From Aliterella atlantica CENA595 (GTDB taxonomy: Bacteria > Cyanobacteriota > Cyanobacteriia > Cyanobacteriales > Chroococcidiopsidaceae), in the NCBI RefSeq assembly GCF_000952155.1, contig NZ_JYON01000001.1:124001-188000 (forward strand): 64,000 nt of DNA, written 5' to 3'. Position numbers and translations under genes: made by a program. This document shows, one piece after another, positions 54,401-63,327 of this stretch (within the stretch, counting starts at the first letter, position 1; every line of letters begins with the position of its first letter). The notes beneath the pieces are model-generated. The model ran no database searches. It had not been told where the DNA came from and worked only from the letters and a program-made list of their open reading frames with translations.

Positions 54401-55072
54401 TTATCGCTCAAATTGGCTAGCTTTTGTTGCCCGCCGGCGCTGCTTAAATTTGCCAGCAGCAATTCCAAATCCAATAACTGCAACACCAATCATTGAAGAA
54501 GGTTCTGGAACTGGCGTACTTGCATTTCCTTGGCTGCTGGCGACAAATGCTTGTGAGGGCAGATTTTCGCTAGAAAACTCAGTGGGGTCAACACCACCAG
54601 CAAAGGTATCCCAAAAGTTGTCGCCTTCAAGGGGATTGACAGGAGTGCCATTGCCGCCGCCACCGCCGGGGAAGCCACCAGCGTTACCGCCGCCACCGCC
54701 GGGGAAGCCACCAGTATTACCACCACCGCCGGGGAAGCCGCCAGTATTACCACCACCACCGCCGGGGAAGCCACCAGCGTTGCTACCGCCTGTGGTAGAT
54801 GGATTAGAAGGATTTACACCACCAGCAAAGGCATTCCAGAAATTATCACCAGCGAAGGGATTGCCACCATAGGGCGAGTTCTGATCGAAGGAGGGCGCAC
54901 CACCGCCACCAAAAGCAGCGCCACCACTTGGGGGGTTGATGTTACCGAAAATATCTTCTACACCATCAACGCCAGGAATGTCGAACAACGGACCAAAGGG
55001 TGATTGTCTTAGTAACTCTTCGGGATTGCCTTGAGTGCTGCCACCTGTTGCTATAACTTCATTCTCTTCCAT
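54401..55072 (-). CDS. glycine-rich GGFPGGGG-repeat protein with PEP-CTERM tail
   Basis: 223 residues, unrecognised. Two copies of an 18-residue module flank the centre: NPFAGDNFWNAFAGGVNP (71-88) and NPLEGDNFWDTFAGGVDP (146-163). Between them are four [AT]GGFPGGGG(G)N units (99-140). The C-terminus is VPEPSSMIGVAVIGFGIAAGKFKQRRRA, a PEP-CTERM signal. No N-terminal signal peptide is visible (MEENEVIATGG). The NP[FL]-Gly motifs resemble those in the N-terminal part of the neighbouring GNGNW protein, so the two may interact. Likely flexible, like elastic or sheath proteins; this is inference. Confidence 0.8.
   Translation of the reverse strand: MEENEVIATGGSTQGNPEELLRQSPFGPLFDIPGVDGVEDIFGNINPPSGGAAFGGGGAPSFDQNSPYGGNPFAGDNFWNAFAGGVNPSNPSTTGGSNAGGFPGGGGGNTGGFPGGGGNTGGFPGGGGGNAGGFPGGGGGNGTPVNPLEGDNFWDTFAGGVDPTEFSSENLPSQAFVASSQGNASTPVPEPSSMIGVAVIGFGIAAGKFKQRRRATKASQFER
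54653..54778 (-). repeat. four tandem units encoding GGFPGGGG
   Basis: Near-identical 30-33-base units (plus strand CCGCCGGGGAAGCC), much more uniform than the GNGNW array, so prone to slippage. Confidence 0.85.
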
Positions 55073-55117
55073 TGGTATCTGTCCTCAAGTATTTTGTAGA
55101 AAGCTCTGTAATTCTCT

Positions 55118-56284
55118 TTAACCTTTAACCTTTGCTTTATTTGCAAGACGTTGGCGCTGCTTCAACTTGCCAGCAAAAGCTCCGCCACCTAGCACTGCTA
55201 AACCCAACATTGTTGAAGGTTCTGGCACTGGCTCTGAGTTGTTAACGTTTAATACCTGGACGCGACCTTGGAAGAAATCGCCCACATAGAGCTTGCCATC
55301 TTTTAGGTCTGAACCTGCCGTCCAATTAAACTTACCTGGTTCGAGGTCTAGGGGATCGCCATAGGGAGAGGGTGCGCCCAACGCTAAAGGTGGTACGATA
55401 TTTCCTTCTGCATCGCGGGCAGGTTCGCCAAATGCACTCAGAAAGTCACCATTGCTATCGAATACCTGGACGCGGCTATTGATAGAATCTGTCACGTAAA
55501 TATTACCGTTCTCGTCCACTTCGGCATCGATTGGCTGATTGAACTCTCCCTCTCCAGTACCTTGTTTGCCGAAAGTTTGCAGCGCATTGCCTTCTTGGTC
55601 GATCACTTGAATGCGGTTGTTGAACTGGTCAGTCACAACTAAATTTCCCTTAGGCGTAAGTGCTATGCCTGATGGACCTTGAAATTGTCCTGGCGCAGTG
55701 CCGTTGCTGCCAATAGAACCAGTTATTTCGCCACTTGATGTATCGAATTTCAGGATGCGATCGCTACTATAGTCGCCCACGAATCCATTGCCGTTATTGT
55801 CAAATACAATCCCCGATGGACCGAAGAAAGGTCTGCCTTCAACTAATCCGCTAAATTGACCTTGAGCAATGGATTTGAGATAGTTACCTTGGGGATCGAA
55901 TATGTTAATCCGGTTGTTGTTAACATCACCCGCATATAAATTTCCAGTCTTCGGTTCAAAAGCGATCGCTGATTGCCCGTCAAATTGCCCAGGTCCGCTA
56001 CCCGTACCACCAAAGCCTTGAATAAATTTACCCCCAGAATCGAAGACCTGGATTTGATCGGTTACGTCATTGGCTATGAAGACATTACCTGTTTTATCCT
56101 GTACGGCTACACCTTGGGGAATGGCAACCGTACCTGGAGTAAATGGAGTTTCTCCTGCGGCGAAGTTAGCTGGTCTACCGATGGAACTTTCGTAGCTAAG
56201 AGTAACTGCTTGGGCTTCGGTTGTTGCTACTAGCATCAAGCCGCTACCAGCAACAACTAATGACAAATTTTTGATTAATTCCAT
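55118..56284 (-). CDS. scyF: ScyF: NHL-repeat beta-propeller with PEP-CTERM tail
   Basis: 388 residues. A signal peptide (about 1-28, NLSLVVAGSGLMLVATTEAQA) targets it to the periplasm. Six NHL blades follow (GVAVQDKTGNVFIANDVTDQIQVFD and FNQPIDAEVDENGNIYVTDS are examples). The tail is VPEPSTMLGLAVLGGGAFAGKLKQRQR. ScyD, E and F are periplasmic propellers proposed to oxidise and dimerise the scytonemin monomer; the exact role of ScyF is unknown. Between scyE (74 bases) and the repeat-protein genes. Confidence 0.93.
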   Translation of the reverse strand: MELIKNLSLVVAGSGLMLVATTEAQAVTLSYESSIGRPANFAAGETPFTPGTVAIPQGVAVQDKTGNVFIANDVTDQIQVFDSGGKFIQGFGGTGSGPGQFDGQSAIAFEPKTGNLYAGDVNNNRINIFDPQGNYLKSIAQGQFSGLVEGRPFFGPSGIVFDNNGNGFVGDYSSDRILKFDTSSGEITGSIGSNGTAPGQFQGPSGIALTPKGNLVVTDQFNNRIQVIDQEGNALQTFGKQGTGEGEFNQPIDAEVDENGNIYVTDSINSRVQVFDSNGDFLSAFGEPARDAEGNIVPPLALGAPSPYGDPLDLEPGKFNWTAGSDLKDGKLYVGDFFQGRVQVLNVNNSEPVPEPSTMLGLAVLGGGAFAGKLKQRQRLANKAKVKG

Positions 56285-56358
56285 GATTTTTACTCCTGAT
56301 GAGGTGCAAGCTATTTAGATGCGATCGCCCTACATAAGAGCGATCGCGTGCCATTGAA

Positions 56359-57720
56359 TTAAGCCTTAACTTTGCTTGTTAGCTGCTTGAGTTTGCCCTT
56401 GAACTTAGCGCCAACTCCAGTAGCACTCAAAGCTAATATGCCTAATACAGATGCAGGTTCGGGAACTGGTTCTGCGCCTCTATTTACCCGCACGACGCTA
56501 CCATTTTCAGGACCTACGCCGCGTGTTGTGACGTAAATTTGGTTGTCAGGACCAATCGTTAGACCGTCAGCAGACTCTAAGCCTTCGCCCGCAGCAACTA
56601 AAGTTGTGCGCGTGCCATCAGGGGCTAACTGAATCAAAGAACCAGGCAACTGCGTCAAGTCGCCTGTAAGCTGGGACTGGTCGCTAAACTGTAAAACTAA
56701 TAAGTTGCCATCTTTGTCAAAAGTTAGTTCGCTGATATTATTAAATCCTTCAGCAAAAACTTCCGGTTTGCCATCGTCGCCGATGCGGAAGATCCGAGAT
56801 TTATTTTCAGGATAAGGAAAGCCTGTGTACTCGCCTACATACAAAGCACCATCAGGACCAACTACTCCACCTGTAGGTACAGATTGCAGCCCCAACTTAC
56901 CATCTTTTTCTTCTAACAGACCTGGCGGAATGGTAGCACCTGGTGGCAGAGAACCTTCAACAACACCTTTATCAATGAAGTTTTTAGGAACTGCTGTTGC
57001 TGTTGCATTACCGCTACCTATGTCAATGCTATAAACAGCGTTTCCGCCACCATCTGTAACATAAGCCTTATGACCGTCAATGTCTAGATCGTATGGATTG
57101 GTGACAATATCACCGCCATCTGGATTGTTAACAATTTCATATTCAGCAAAGTCGAAAATACTGGTTAGTTCGCCAGTTGCTAAGTCTGCTTTGTATAATT
57201 GCGCCAGCTTTGGTGTATTTAATACTTCGTCTGGTGTCGATGGTGGGAAAGTAGCAAGTTGCGATTCGGGGATGGGGTACTTAGAACCAAGTTCGAGAGT
57301 CTCTTTATCGCGGTTGCCTGGATAGCCAGCAAACCCAGTTAGCAGATAAGCGTTGCCGTAGGAATCAAACTCTAAAGCTGCAGGACCAGCACCCTGATTG
57401 CCAGAGGGTTGTTCTGCTAGAGATTCAAAGTTTTGAAATATCCGTTCTTGTTTGCCATCAGTGCCAACTTTGACGATCGAGCCTGTATTGCCAGCACAAA
57501 TTGGCTGAAAAAAGGTGCTTGGCGATGGTTGACAATTGCCGTCTCCGCCGACACCTGGCTCTGCTACGTAGAGCGAACCATCAGGACCAAAGCTAACGCC
57601 GCGTGCGTTGCTAACTCCCGAAACGATCGTTGTCAAAGAGGCAGCTTGAGCGGTAGTTGTGCCTGCCACAGTAGCAAGACAAACAGAAAAAAATGTAAAA
57701 GCAGATAACTTAAACTTCAT
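56359..57720 (-). CDS. scyE: ScyE: ScyD/ScyE-family beta-propeller, PEP-CTERM
   Basis: About 453 residues from ATG 57720, chosen because MKFKLSAFTFFSVCLATVAG is a proper signal peptide; an upstream ATG at 57759 would add 13 residues. The ScyD/ScyE family is a six-bladed NHL-like propeller (VSNARGVSFGPDGSLYVAEPG, VVGPDGALYVGEYTG, LTIGPDNQIYVTTRG). A Cys63/Cys75 pair in the first blade loop could form a disulfide. The tail VPEPASVLGILALSATGVGAKFKGK is PEP-CTERM. It is a paralogue of ScyD. Confidence 0.93.
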   Translation of the reverse strand: MKFKLSAFTFFSVCLATVAGTTTAQAASLTTIVSGVSNARGVSFGPDGSLYVAEPGVGGDGNCQPSPSTFFQPICAGNTGSIVKVGTDGKQERIFQNFESLAEQPSGNQGAGPAALEFDSYGNAYLLTGFAGYPGNRDKETLELGSKYPIPESQLATFPPSTPDEVLNTPKLAQLYKADLATGELTSIFDFAEYEIVNNPDGGDIVTNPYDLDIDGHKAYVTDGGGNAVYSIDIGSGNATATAVPKNFIDKGVVEGSLPPGATIPPGLLEEKDGKLGLQSVPTGGVVGPDGALYVGEYTGFPYPENKSRIFRIGDDGKPEVFAEGFNNISELTFDKDGNLLVLQFSDQSQLTGDLTQLPGSLIQLAPDGTRTTLVAAGEGLESADGLTIGPDNQIYVTTRGVGPENGSVVRVNRGAEPVPEPASVLGILALSATGVGAKFKGKLKQLTSKVKA

Positions 57721-57832
57721 ATTTTTCGAGATTTGACGGCTGGTAGTTGGTGTAATCAAAGTGCATCCCCAGTAATGAGTTCTCGGTTCGAGGGGAAAGT
57801 TATACTTTTGCCCTACTTACGGGCAATAAGAA

Positions 57833-59086
57833 CTAATCGCAGTTGCGAGTACGGCGGTTTTTGATTCCCATACCCAAAACACCGAAAGCTAAGATACCGA
57901 GCATCGATGCAGGTTCGGGAACTGGCTTGGTATTGTCAATTCGCCAAACTTTGCCACCGCCTGGGCGATCGCTTTGGCTACTAACGTAAAGTGCGCCATC
58001 GGGACTAATCGCCAAGCTAGAAGCGGCTTCTAGCCTTTCTCCACTGACTAAAGTAGAGCGAGTCCCATCTGCGGCAATTTCAATTAAGGAAGCATCGAGA
58101 TTGCCCTTCCAAGCGGACTCGTTGGCATACTGCAAGGCGTATAAATTGCCTTGAGCATCAAATTCCAAGTCAGTTAGCTGTGTAAAGCCATCTGCATAAA
58201 CTGAAGTTTCCCCATTAGGATCTACTCGGTAGACCTTAGCTCCACCCTCTGGAAAGGGAAAACCAGTAAACAGGCTGACATAATAAGCACCATCAGGACC
58301 CTTAGCAACACCTGTAGGTGTCGGTTGAATTGCAATTTGGGCTGGTTCGCTAGGAGAACCATCACCATTTGGGACTTGGGTAGGGTCAAAAGGTACGGAA
58401 TCAGAAGGTGGAAAGACTGGATTATTTACGATCTGCTCAGGCAATGTGGCAATTGCTTGTAATTTGCTGCCGTCAATATTGCTTCCTAGCAAGGTATTTG
58501 CCCCCGCATCAGCAATAATGGCTTTGTCGCCATCGAGCAAGAACGTAGTAGGATTGCTACCAATGTCAGCGCGATCGGGATTATTTGCTACTTCATAGTT
58601 AGCCAAATCGGCGACGGTAGTCCAAGAGTTGGTAGCAAAGTTGGCGCTGACAAGTTTGCCTAAATCGGCATTAGGTAATACCGAATCGCGCAGCGCTGGG
58701 TCAGCACCATAGCCAAGCAGCACATAAGGATTGCCCGTAGGATCGAACTTGATATCTTGAGCGCCAAAAGAACTGCTGCCCTCGGCTGCTAAAGAAGGCA
58801 GGTTTGTCAACACCCGCTCTTGAGTGCCGCTTTTTGGCTGAATTTTTGTTACAGCGCCGCTAGTGCCGTAACATAGATCGCTACCATTTGGCGAAGGCAA
58901 ACAAGCACCAGTACCGCCGGAACCTGCTTCAGTAACGTACAAAGCGCCATCAAGACCAAAGCTCAAACCCCTTGGATTATCTAAACCGTCTGCAACTAGC
59001 GAAAAAGTTGCTGCTAGTGTAGCTTGCGGCGATAAAGTAGTGATGCACCCTGTAATGATAGCGAGGACAGATAGCGATAGTCTCAT
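57833..59086 (-). CDS. scyD: ScyD: ScyD/ScyE-family beta-propeller, PEP-CTERM
   Basis: 417 residues. Signal peptide MRLSLSVLAIITGCITTLSPQATLA, then blades with GLDNPRGLSFGLDGALYVTEAG, GVAKGPDGAYYVSLFTG and SLAISPDGALYVSSQ. Cys62/Cys72 correspond to the pair in ScyE. Tail VPEPASMLGILAFGVLGMGIKNRRTR. Periplasmic; assembled with ScyE and ScyF in late scytonemin steps. A small hairpin with TTGCCC arms lies just after its stop (57808-57826). Six bases after scyC. Confidence 0.93.
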   Translation of the reverse strand: MRLSLSVLAIITGCITTLSPQATLAATFSLVADGLDNPRGLSFGLDGALYVTEAGSGGTGACLPSPNGSDLCYGTSGAVTKIQPKSGTQERVLTNLPSLAAEGSSSFGAQDIKFDPTGNPYVLLGYGADPALRDSVLPNADLGKLVSANFATNSWTTVADLANYEVANNPDRADIGSNPTTFLLDGDKAIIADAGANTLLGSNIDGSKLQAIATLPEQIVNNPVFPPSDSVPFDPTQVPNGDGSPSEPAQIAIQPTPTGVAKGPDGAYYVSLFTGFPFPEGGAKVYRVDPNGETSVYADGFTQLTDLEFDAQGNLYALQYANESAWKGNLDASLIEIAADGTRSTLVSGERLEAASSLAISPDGALYVSSQSDRPGGGKVWRIDNTKPVPEPASMLGILAFGVLGMGIKNRRTRNCD

Positions 59087-59092
59087 AACTCT

Positions 59093-60055
59093 TTACTTCG
59101 CACCTACCAAGGAGCGAGGAATATAGCTCATTCCGCGAGCAAAGGTTTCGGTATTGCCAGCTTTGGCTTCTAAGGTGCGCTTGATATTCATGCTCTCAGC
59201 GCCGTAATCTTCAATCTGGAGTTTGCCATGAGGCAGTGTTTCACCTACTTTCCAGAAAGTGATGCGGTGCTGAATAAATCCCGATGCTGCTGGATCGTTA
59301 AAGGCATAAGCACAAGGAATCAATATTGCAGGCGATCGCTGATAGAATCCGTATTCAGGATAAAAATATTCTTGTTCGAGCAGGTAATACTTGCTCAAGC
59401 TATTGAGGCGGAAAGTGACTTTAACTTTTTGCCCGTACTCATCGATAAATTCGCCGCCTTCGGGTGATATCTCGCCTTGAGGATGCAATAAGTGCGCCCA
59501 CTCATCGACATTGCGGACATCTTTCAGGTATTCCACACCCATTTCTATCGGCGCATCAACATAAATGGTGTCTGTATCGATGTAATAACTCCCTTTAGCT
59601 GCTTGAGTATGTCCGGCTTTGCGTTCCAAGTTGCCTTTGAGCGAACGACATTCAGAGCTATGTACTGTATGAATCCCTTCCATAATCATCTGCGGGCGAC
59701 GAATTGGATCGACAAAGCTCAACCAGTGGAAATAAACACCTTGTTCGTCTGTTCCCGGTTCTATATAGTCGGGAGGAAATAGTAAGACGGGATAAACCTG
59801 GAAGTATTGATTGTATTCAATACCGCAGTGCCACTCTATGCCGTAAAACAAAGGGTGTTGCAGCTTTTTGATGTGATAGTACAAATTGTTTTGATAGCCG
59901 GAGGCAGTACCCAACCACGTATCGTCATCAACTTGCTCGATCATCCGACTAAATAAAGTCCACTCATCGAGGTTTTTCAACTCGCACAGATACTTAAAAG
60001 CTGTCTCTGGCGCAGTGGCGATAAAAGCAGACGTAGCGAATGTATTTTTTTCCAC
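59093..60055 (-). CDS. scyC: ScyC: scytonemin cyclase, tandem START/SRPBCC-like protein
   Basis: 320 residues, cytoplasmic. ScyC cyclises and decarboxylates the ScyA coupling product to the tricyclic ketone monomer. The protein is internally repeated: IATAPETAFKYLCELKNLDEW (about 13-33) matches VDAPIEMGVEYLKDVRNVDEW (about 167-187), and SLKGNLERKAGHTQAAKGSYY matches NIKRTLEAKAGNTETFARGMSY near each half's end. Each half is about 155 residues, like an SRPBCC/START cyclase domain. 14 bases after scyB and 6 before scyD. Confidence 0.93.
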   Translation of the reverse strand: MEKNTFATSAFIATAPETAFKYLCELKNLDEWTLFSRMIEQVDDDTWLGTASGYQNNLYYHIKKLQHPLFYGIEWHCGIEYNQYFQVYPVLLFPPDYIEPGTDEQGVYFHWLSFVDPIRRPQMIMEGIHTVHSSECRSLKGNLERKAGHTQAAKGSYYIDTDTIYVDAPIEMGVEYLKDVRNVDEWAHLLHPQGEISPEGGEFIDEYGQKVKVTFRLNSLSKYYLLEQEYFYPEYGFYQRSPAILIPCAYAFNDPAASGFIQHRITFWKVGETLPHGKLQIEDYGAESMNIKRTLEAKAGNTETFARGMSYIPRSLVGAK

Positions 60056-60069
60056 TATTATTAACTCCT

Positions 60070-61122
60070 TTAAGCTGCGATCGCTTTCAATTTGGCTTTG
60101 CTAATCCGCTCTTCTGCCAAGCGCTGAGAAGCTGCAAATGTAGTAATTTCTTGCTTTTGGGCAATCCCAAAGATTTCTAGCAGCGTGTCATAAATGTTAT
60201 GCAACTGCTTGAAGGCTTTAACTTCGTCATAACCAATCATTTCGTTATAAACGTTGATCAATCCGCCGCCGTTAATGACATAATCTGGGCAGTACAAAAT
60301 TCCCATCGATGTCAAAACTTGGCTGTGCAGTTGTTCGTTTTCCAACTGGTTGTTAGCAGCACCAGCTATAATCGGCGCTTTAATCAAGGGAATATTCGAG
60401 CTATTGAGTATTCCGCCCATAGCACACGGCGAGAACACATCAACATCAAGAGCATAAATTTCGTCAGGCGCTACAACTCTAGCGTTGTATAAGCGCTCCA
60501 TTTGCTCTGTCCTCTCGCTGCGAACGTCAGTAACGTATAGTTCTGCACCCTGTTCGTACAGGTATTGACAGAGGTTGCTGCCAACATTTCCCAGTCCTTG
60601 AACGGCAACTTTGAGTCCGTTGAGTTCTTGACTTCCTAATTTAAACTTAACAGCCGCCTTCATCCCTAACAGCACTCCTTGCGCTGTAATTGGTGCGGGA
60701 CCGCCAGATTTTTCGGATGTACCAACTACATAACTTGTTTGCCGCCGAATTTTGCGGACATCTTGAGGAGTAACATTGACATCTTGCCCGGTAATAAAAC
60801 GTCCTTGCAAGCTTTCAACGAAACGTCCGTATGCCTCAAAAAGTCCGTCAGTTTTTTCTTGGGGATTAGCAATAATCACTGCTTTGCCGCCGCCAACCGG
60901 AATATTGGCGCAAGCAGCTTTGTAAGTCATGCCGCGACTGAGGCGCAAAACATCTTTTAAAGCAGCTTCCTCGCTAACGTAAGGAAACAAGCGGGTTGCA
61001 CCCATTGCTGGACCCAAACTCGTGTCGTGGATGGCGATAATTGCGGTAATATCTGGGTCTTTGCTGTGGCAAAAAAGAACCTGCTCGTGACCCATTTCTT
61101 TTACTGTCTCAAAAAGCTGCAC
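60070..61122 (-). CDS. scyB: ScyB: tryptophan dehydrogenase (Leu/Phe/Val dehydrogenase family)
   Basis: 350 residues. Oxidatively deaminates tryptophan to indole-3-pyruvate with NAD. Substrate-binding segment SLGPAMGATRLFPYVSEE, Lys68 in GMTYKAACANIP and catalytic Lys80 in VGGGKAVI; the Rossmann part has VAVQGLGNVGSNL. The start is GTG at 61122, six bases after an AGGAG; an ATG four bases earlier is out of frame. Follows scyA by 78 bases. Confidence 0.95.
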   Translation of the reverse strand: MQLFETVKEMGHEQVLFCHSKDPDITAIIAIHDTSLGPAMGATRLFPYVSEEAALKDVLRLSRGMTYKAACANIPVGGGKAVIIANPQEKTDGLFEAYGRFVESLQGRFITGQDVNVTPQDVRKIRRQTSYVVGTSEKSGGPAPITAQGVLLGMKAAVKFKLGSQELNGLKVAVQGLGNVGSNLCQYLYEQGAELYVTDVRSERTEQMERLYNARVVAPDEIYALDVDVFSPCAMGGILNSSNIPLIKAPIIAGAANNQLENEQLHSQVLTSMGILYCPDYVINGGGLINVYNEMIGYDEVKAFKQLHNIYDTLLEIFGIAQKQEITTFAASQRLAEERISKAKLKAIAA

Positions 61123-61200
61123 GCATTTCTCCTAATGGAAGTGAAGGGGTAATAAGTAATGAGCGCCTGACTAGAAAATCAGCATTTTGTACTTGAGGTG

Positions 61201-63033
61201 TTACACCAAAGGAAAAGAAACTTGTTTGTGTGTAGTCCCTTTAATACCTTGAGCCGCCAAACCTTGATTGCGCCCTTTAGATGGTGCAGGGCGGGTAGGA
61301 TCGATCAGGACATCCAGCACAAAGGGACCTTCAGATGCGATCGCTTTTGCTAAGGCAGCTTTGATATCGGCTTCTTTGGTTACGCGGATGCCATCGGCTC
61401 CCATTCCCCGCGCAATTGTGACAAAATCTGTTTCTGGGATCAGGGCATCTGCACCTGTTAGTCCTAGCAATTTCATCCCTTGGTAGCACATATTGTAACG
61501 AGCATCGTTAAGGACAATCCAAATTGCCGGAACTTGATACTTAACGGCGGTGCTAATTTCGTTATTCATCAGCATTGCCCCATCGCCCACAATTGCCACA
61601 GCTTTGCCTTTGCTAGCTTGGGCTGCACCCAATACACCAGTTACAGCATGACCCATCGAGCCTACGCCAGTGCTGACGCGGTAGCGCCCAGCTTGAGCAA
61701 ATCGCAATAAGTGAGTTGACCATGTAAATGAGTTACCCGACTCCGCGAGGATAATGGCATCGCTCCCATCGACAATCGCGCTTTGAATCGCCTGCATCAA
61801 TACTTCCGGGCGAACTAAGTTATCGGCACTATCAGCTATTTGTTCGCGTTCGGGGCGGGGATAGGTAATATTTGCTGGGGCAATATTTGGCATTTTTTCA
61901 AGTAGCGATCGCACAAATACGCCAATATCTGATTGCACTGGGTAAGTTTCAGCGTCGTGATAAGCTACTCCAGGCACTTGCGGATCGATATCTACATGAA
62001 TAAATCCATTAGGCGGAACCATTGCTTTGCTCCAAAATGAAGTTGGTTCGCCCAAGCGCGTCCCTAGTACCAGCGTCCGTAATGGCGTTTGCTCTTGCAT
62101 ATATGTCATTACAGAGGCGTGTCCGCCCAAGCCTGTTACGCCGACATATTGGGGATGATCTTCAGGAAAAATGCCTTTTGCACGCGGCGATGACATCACA
62201 GCCGCCCCAGTTCTTTCGGCTAGCTCTAAAATTTCTTTTGCCGCCCCACTTGCACCAAAGCCCAGCCAAATAGCGAAAGGTCCTTGCGACAATAATCCAA
62301 CACAATGAGCGATCGCCTCCTTGCTTGGCGTTGCCCAACTATGTGCTAAATCTAAGCTGGGTAAGTCTTGCTCGCACAAACTTGTTTGTACTGCTGTTGG
62401 TATGCTCAAGTGCGCGACAAAGCCGCCTGGTTGCGATAATCCTAAAGCAATTCTGCGGAAAATCTGCGGTAGTTGCGCTGCATTGTCAACTATAGTTGCA
62501 TAGTTGAATAATGCACCAGAAGTAAATATGCCTTCTACTGGTAAGGTGTGAGCAGTAGTTTCTTGAATCGCCCACTTGCCACGTTGCGGTGCTGATGTGC
62601 AAGCAGACAGAAATATTACTTTTGCTCCTTCACCACGCGCTGCAAATAAGCCAGTCAAAGCGTTGGTAATACCTGGTCCTGCGGTAGTAAAAATTACTGT
62701 AGGGCGCGAATTAGCAAAGTAAGCTTCTACAGCAGAAAATGCGGCTCCCGATTCGTGACGGCAGTTTAATACTTGTATCGAGCTATTGGAGAGCGCACCC
62801 CACACCGTTGCCATCGCCCCGCCAGCAACGCCAAAAGCACATTTAACGCCTAACTCTTCCAGCATACTAACCACAGCTTTAGCAACGGTTGGAGGCTCTG
62901 GCGCGATGGCTGCACCATCATCTACTGCTAATTCTTCGGGTTCTAGGTATGCATAAGTAGGGTCTGCGGCTGTAGCTTCTACGACATAGCTGTTCGATCC
63001 AGTGTCGATGGGACGAGTATAGTTTTCAGTCAT
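61201..63033 (-). CDS. scyA: ScyA: thiamine diphosphate-dependent acyloin synthase
   Basis: 610 residues, acetolactate synthase-like. It couples indole-3-pyruvate and 4-hydroxyphenylpyruvate in an acyloin reaction, the scaffold-forming step. Glu94 in CRHESGAAFSAVEA activates ThDP; GDGAMLMNNEISTAVKY and NDARYNM are the ThDP/Mg site. A 45-residue acidic N-terminal extension precedes the Pyr domain. First gene of the block; a shared 40-bp element lies 242 bases upstream. Confidence 0.96.
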   Translation of the reverse strand: MTENYTRPIDTGSNSYVVEATAADPTYAYLEPEELAVDDGAAIAPEPPTVAKAVVSMLEELGVKCAFGVAGGAMATVWGALSNSSIQVLNCRHESGAAFSAVEAYFANSRPTVIFTTAGPGITNALTGLFAARGEGAKVIFLSACTSAPQRGKWAIQETTAHTLPVEGIFTSGALFNYATIVDNAAQLPQIFRRIALGLSQPGGFVAHLSIPTAVQTSLCEQDLPSLDLAHSWATPSKEAIAHCVGLLSQGPFAIWLGFGASGAAKEILELAERTGAAVMSSPRAKGIFPEDHPQYVGVTGLGGHASVMTYMQEQTPLRTLVLGTRLGEPTSFWSKAMVPPNGFIHVDIDPQVPGVAYHDAETYPVQSDIGVFVRSLLEKMPNIAPANITYPRPEREQIADSADNLVRPEVLMQAIQSAIVDGSDAIILAESGNSFTWSTHLLRFAQAGRYRVSTGVGSMGHAVTGVLGAAQASKGKAVAIVGDGAMLMNNEISTAVKYQVPAIWIVLNDARYNMCYQGMKLLGLTGADALIPETDFVTIARGMGADGIRVTKEADIKAALAKAIASEGPFVLDVLIDPTRPAPSKGRNQGLAAQGIKGTTHKQVSFPLV

Positions 63034-63274
63034 TGCTCTTACGTACTCATAGAAATTTACGTTGCAGGTAATTTGCGGTCAATATAGTTGCGATCGCCAC
63101 TTATAGCTGGAGTAGAAAATTATCGAATACCGAACTTTACGCTGGAAACCTCAAATGCAGCCTTGCTGACTAAAACAGGATTCGTTGTCAGTACGACTAA
63201 CCCCATTGCTAGTTAAACACTGTAAATAATGTGTCTCTCAGACAACCACACTAGAAGATTTAAACAGTTAGCTG

Positions 63275-63314
63275 CAATGAAAATTTTATCGATCGGCATA
63301 TCAATTCTTTAGAT
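63275..63314 (-). promoter_or_regulatory. 40-bp element shared with the trpE upstream region (scyA copy)
   Basis: 36 of 40 bases match 45605-45644, same orientation, at 242 bases from the scyA start. Flanking sequence is unrelated, so the match is confined to the element. Confidence 0.65.
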
Positions 63315-63327
63315 ACTGCCAACTTTA

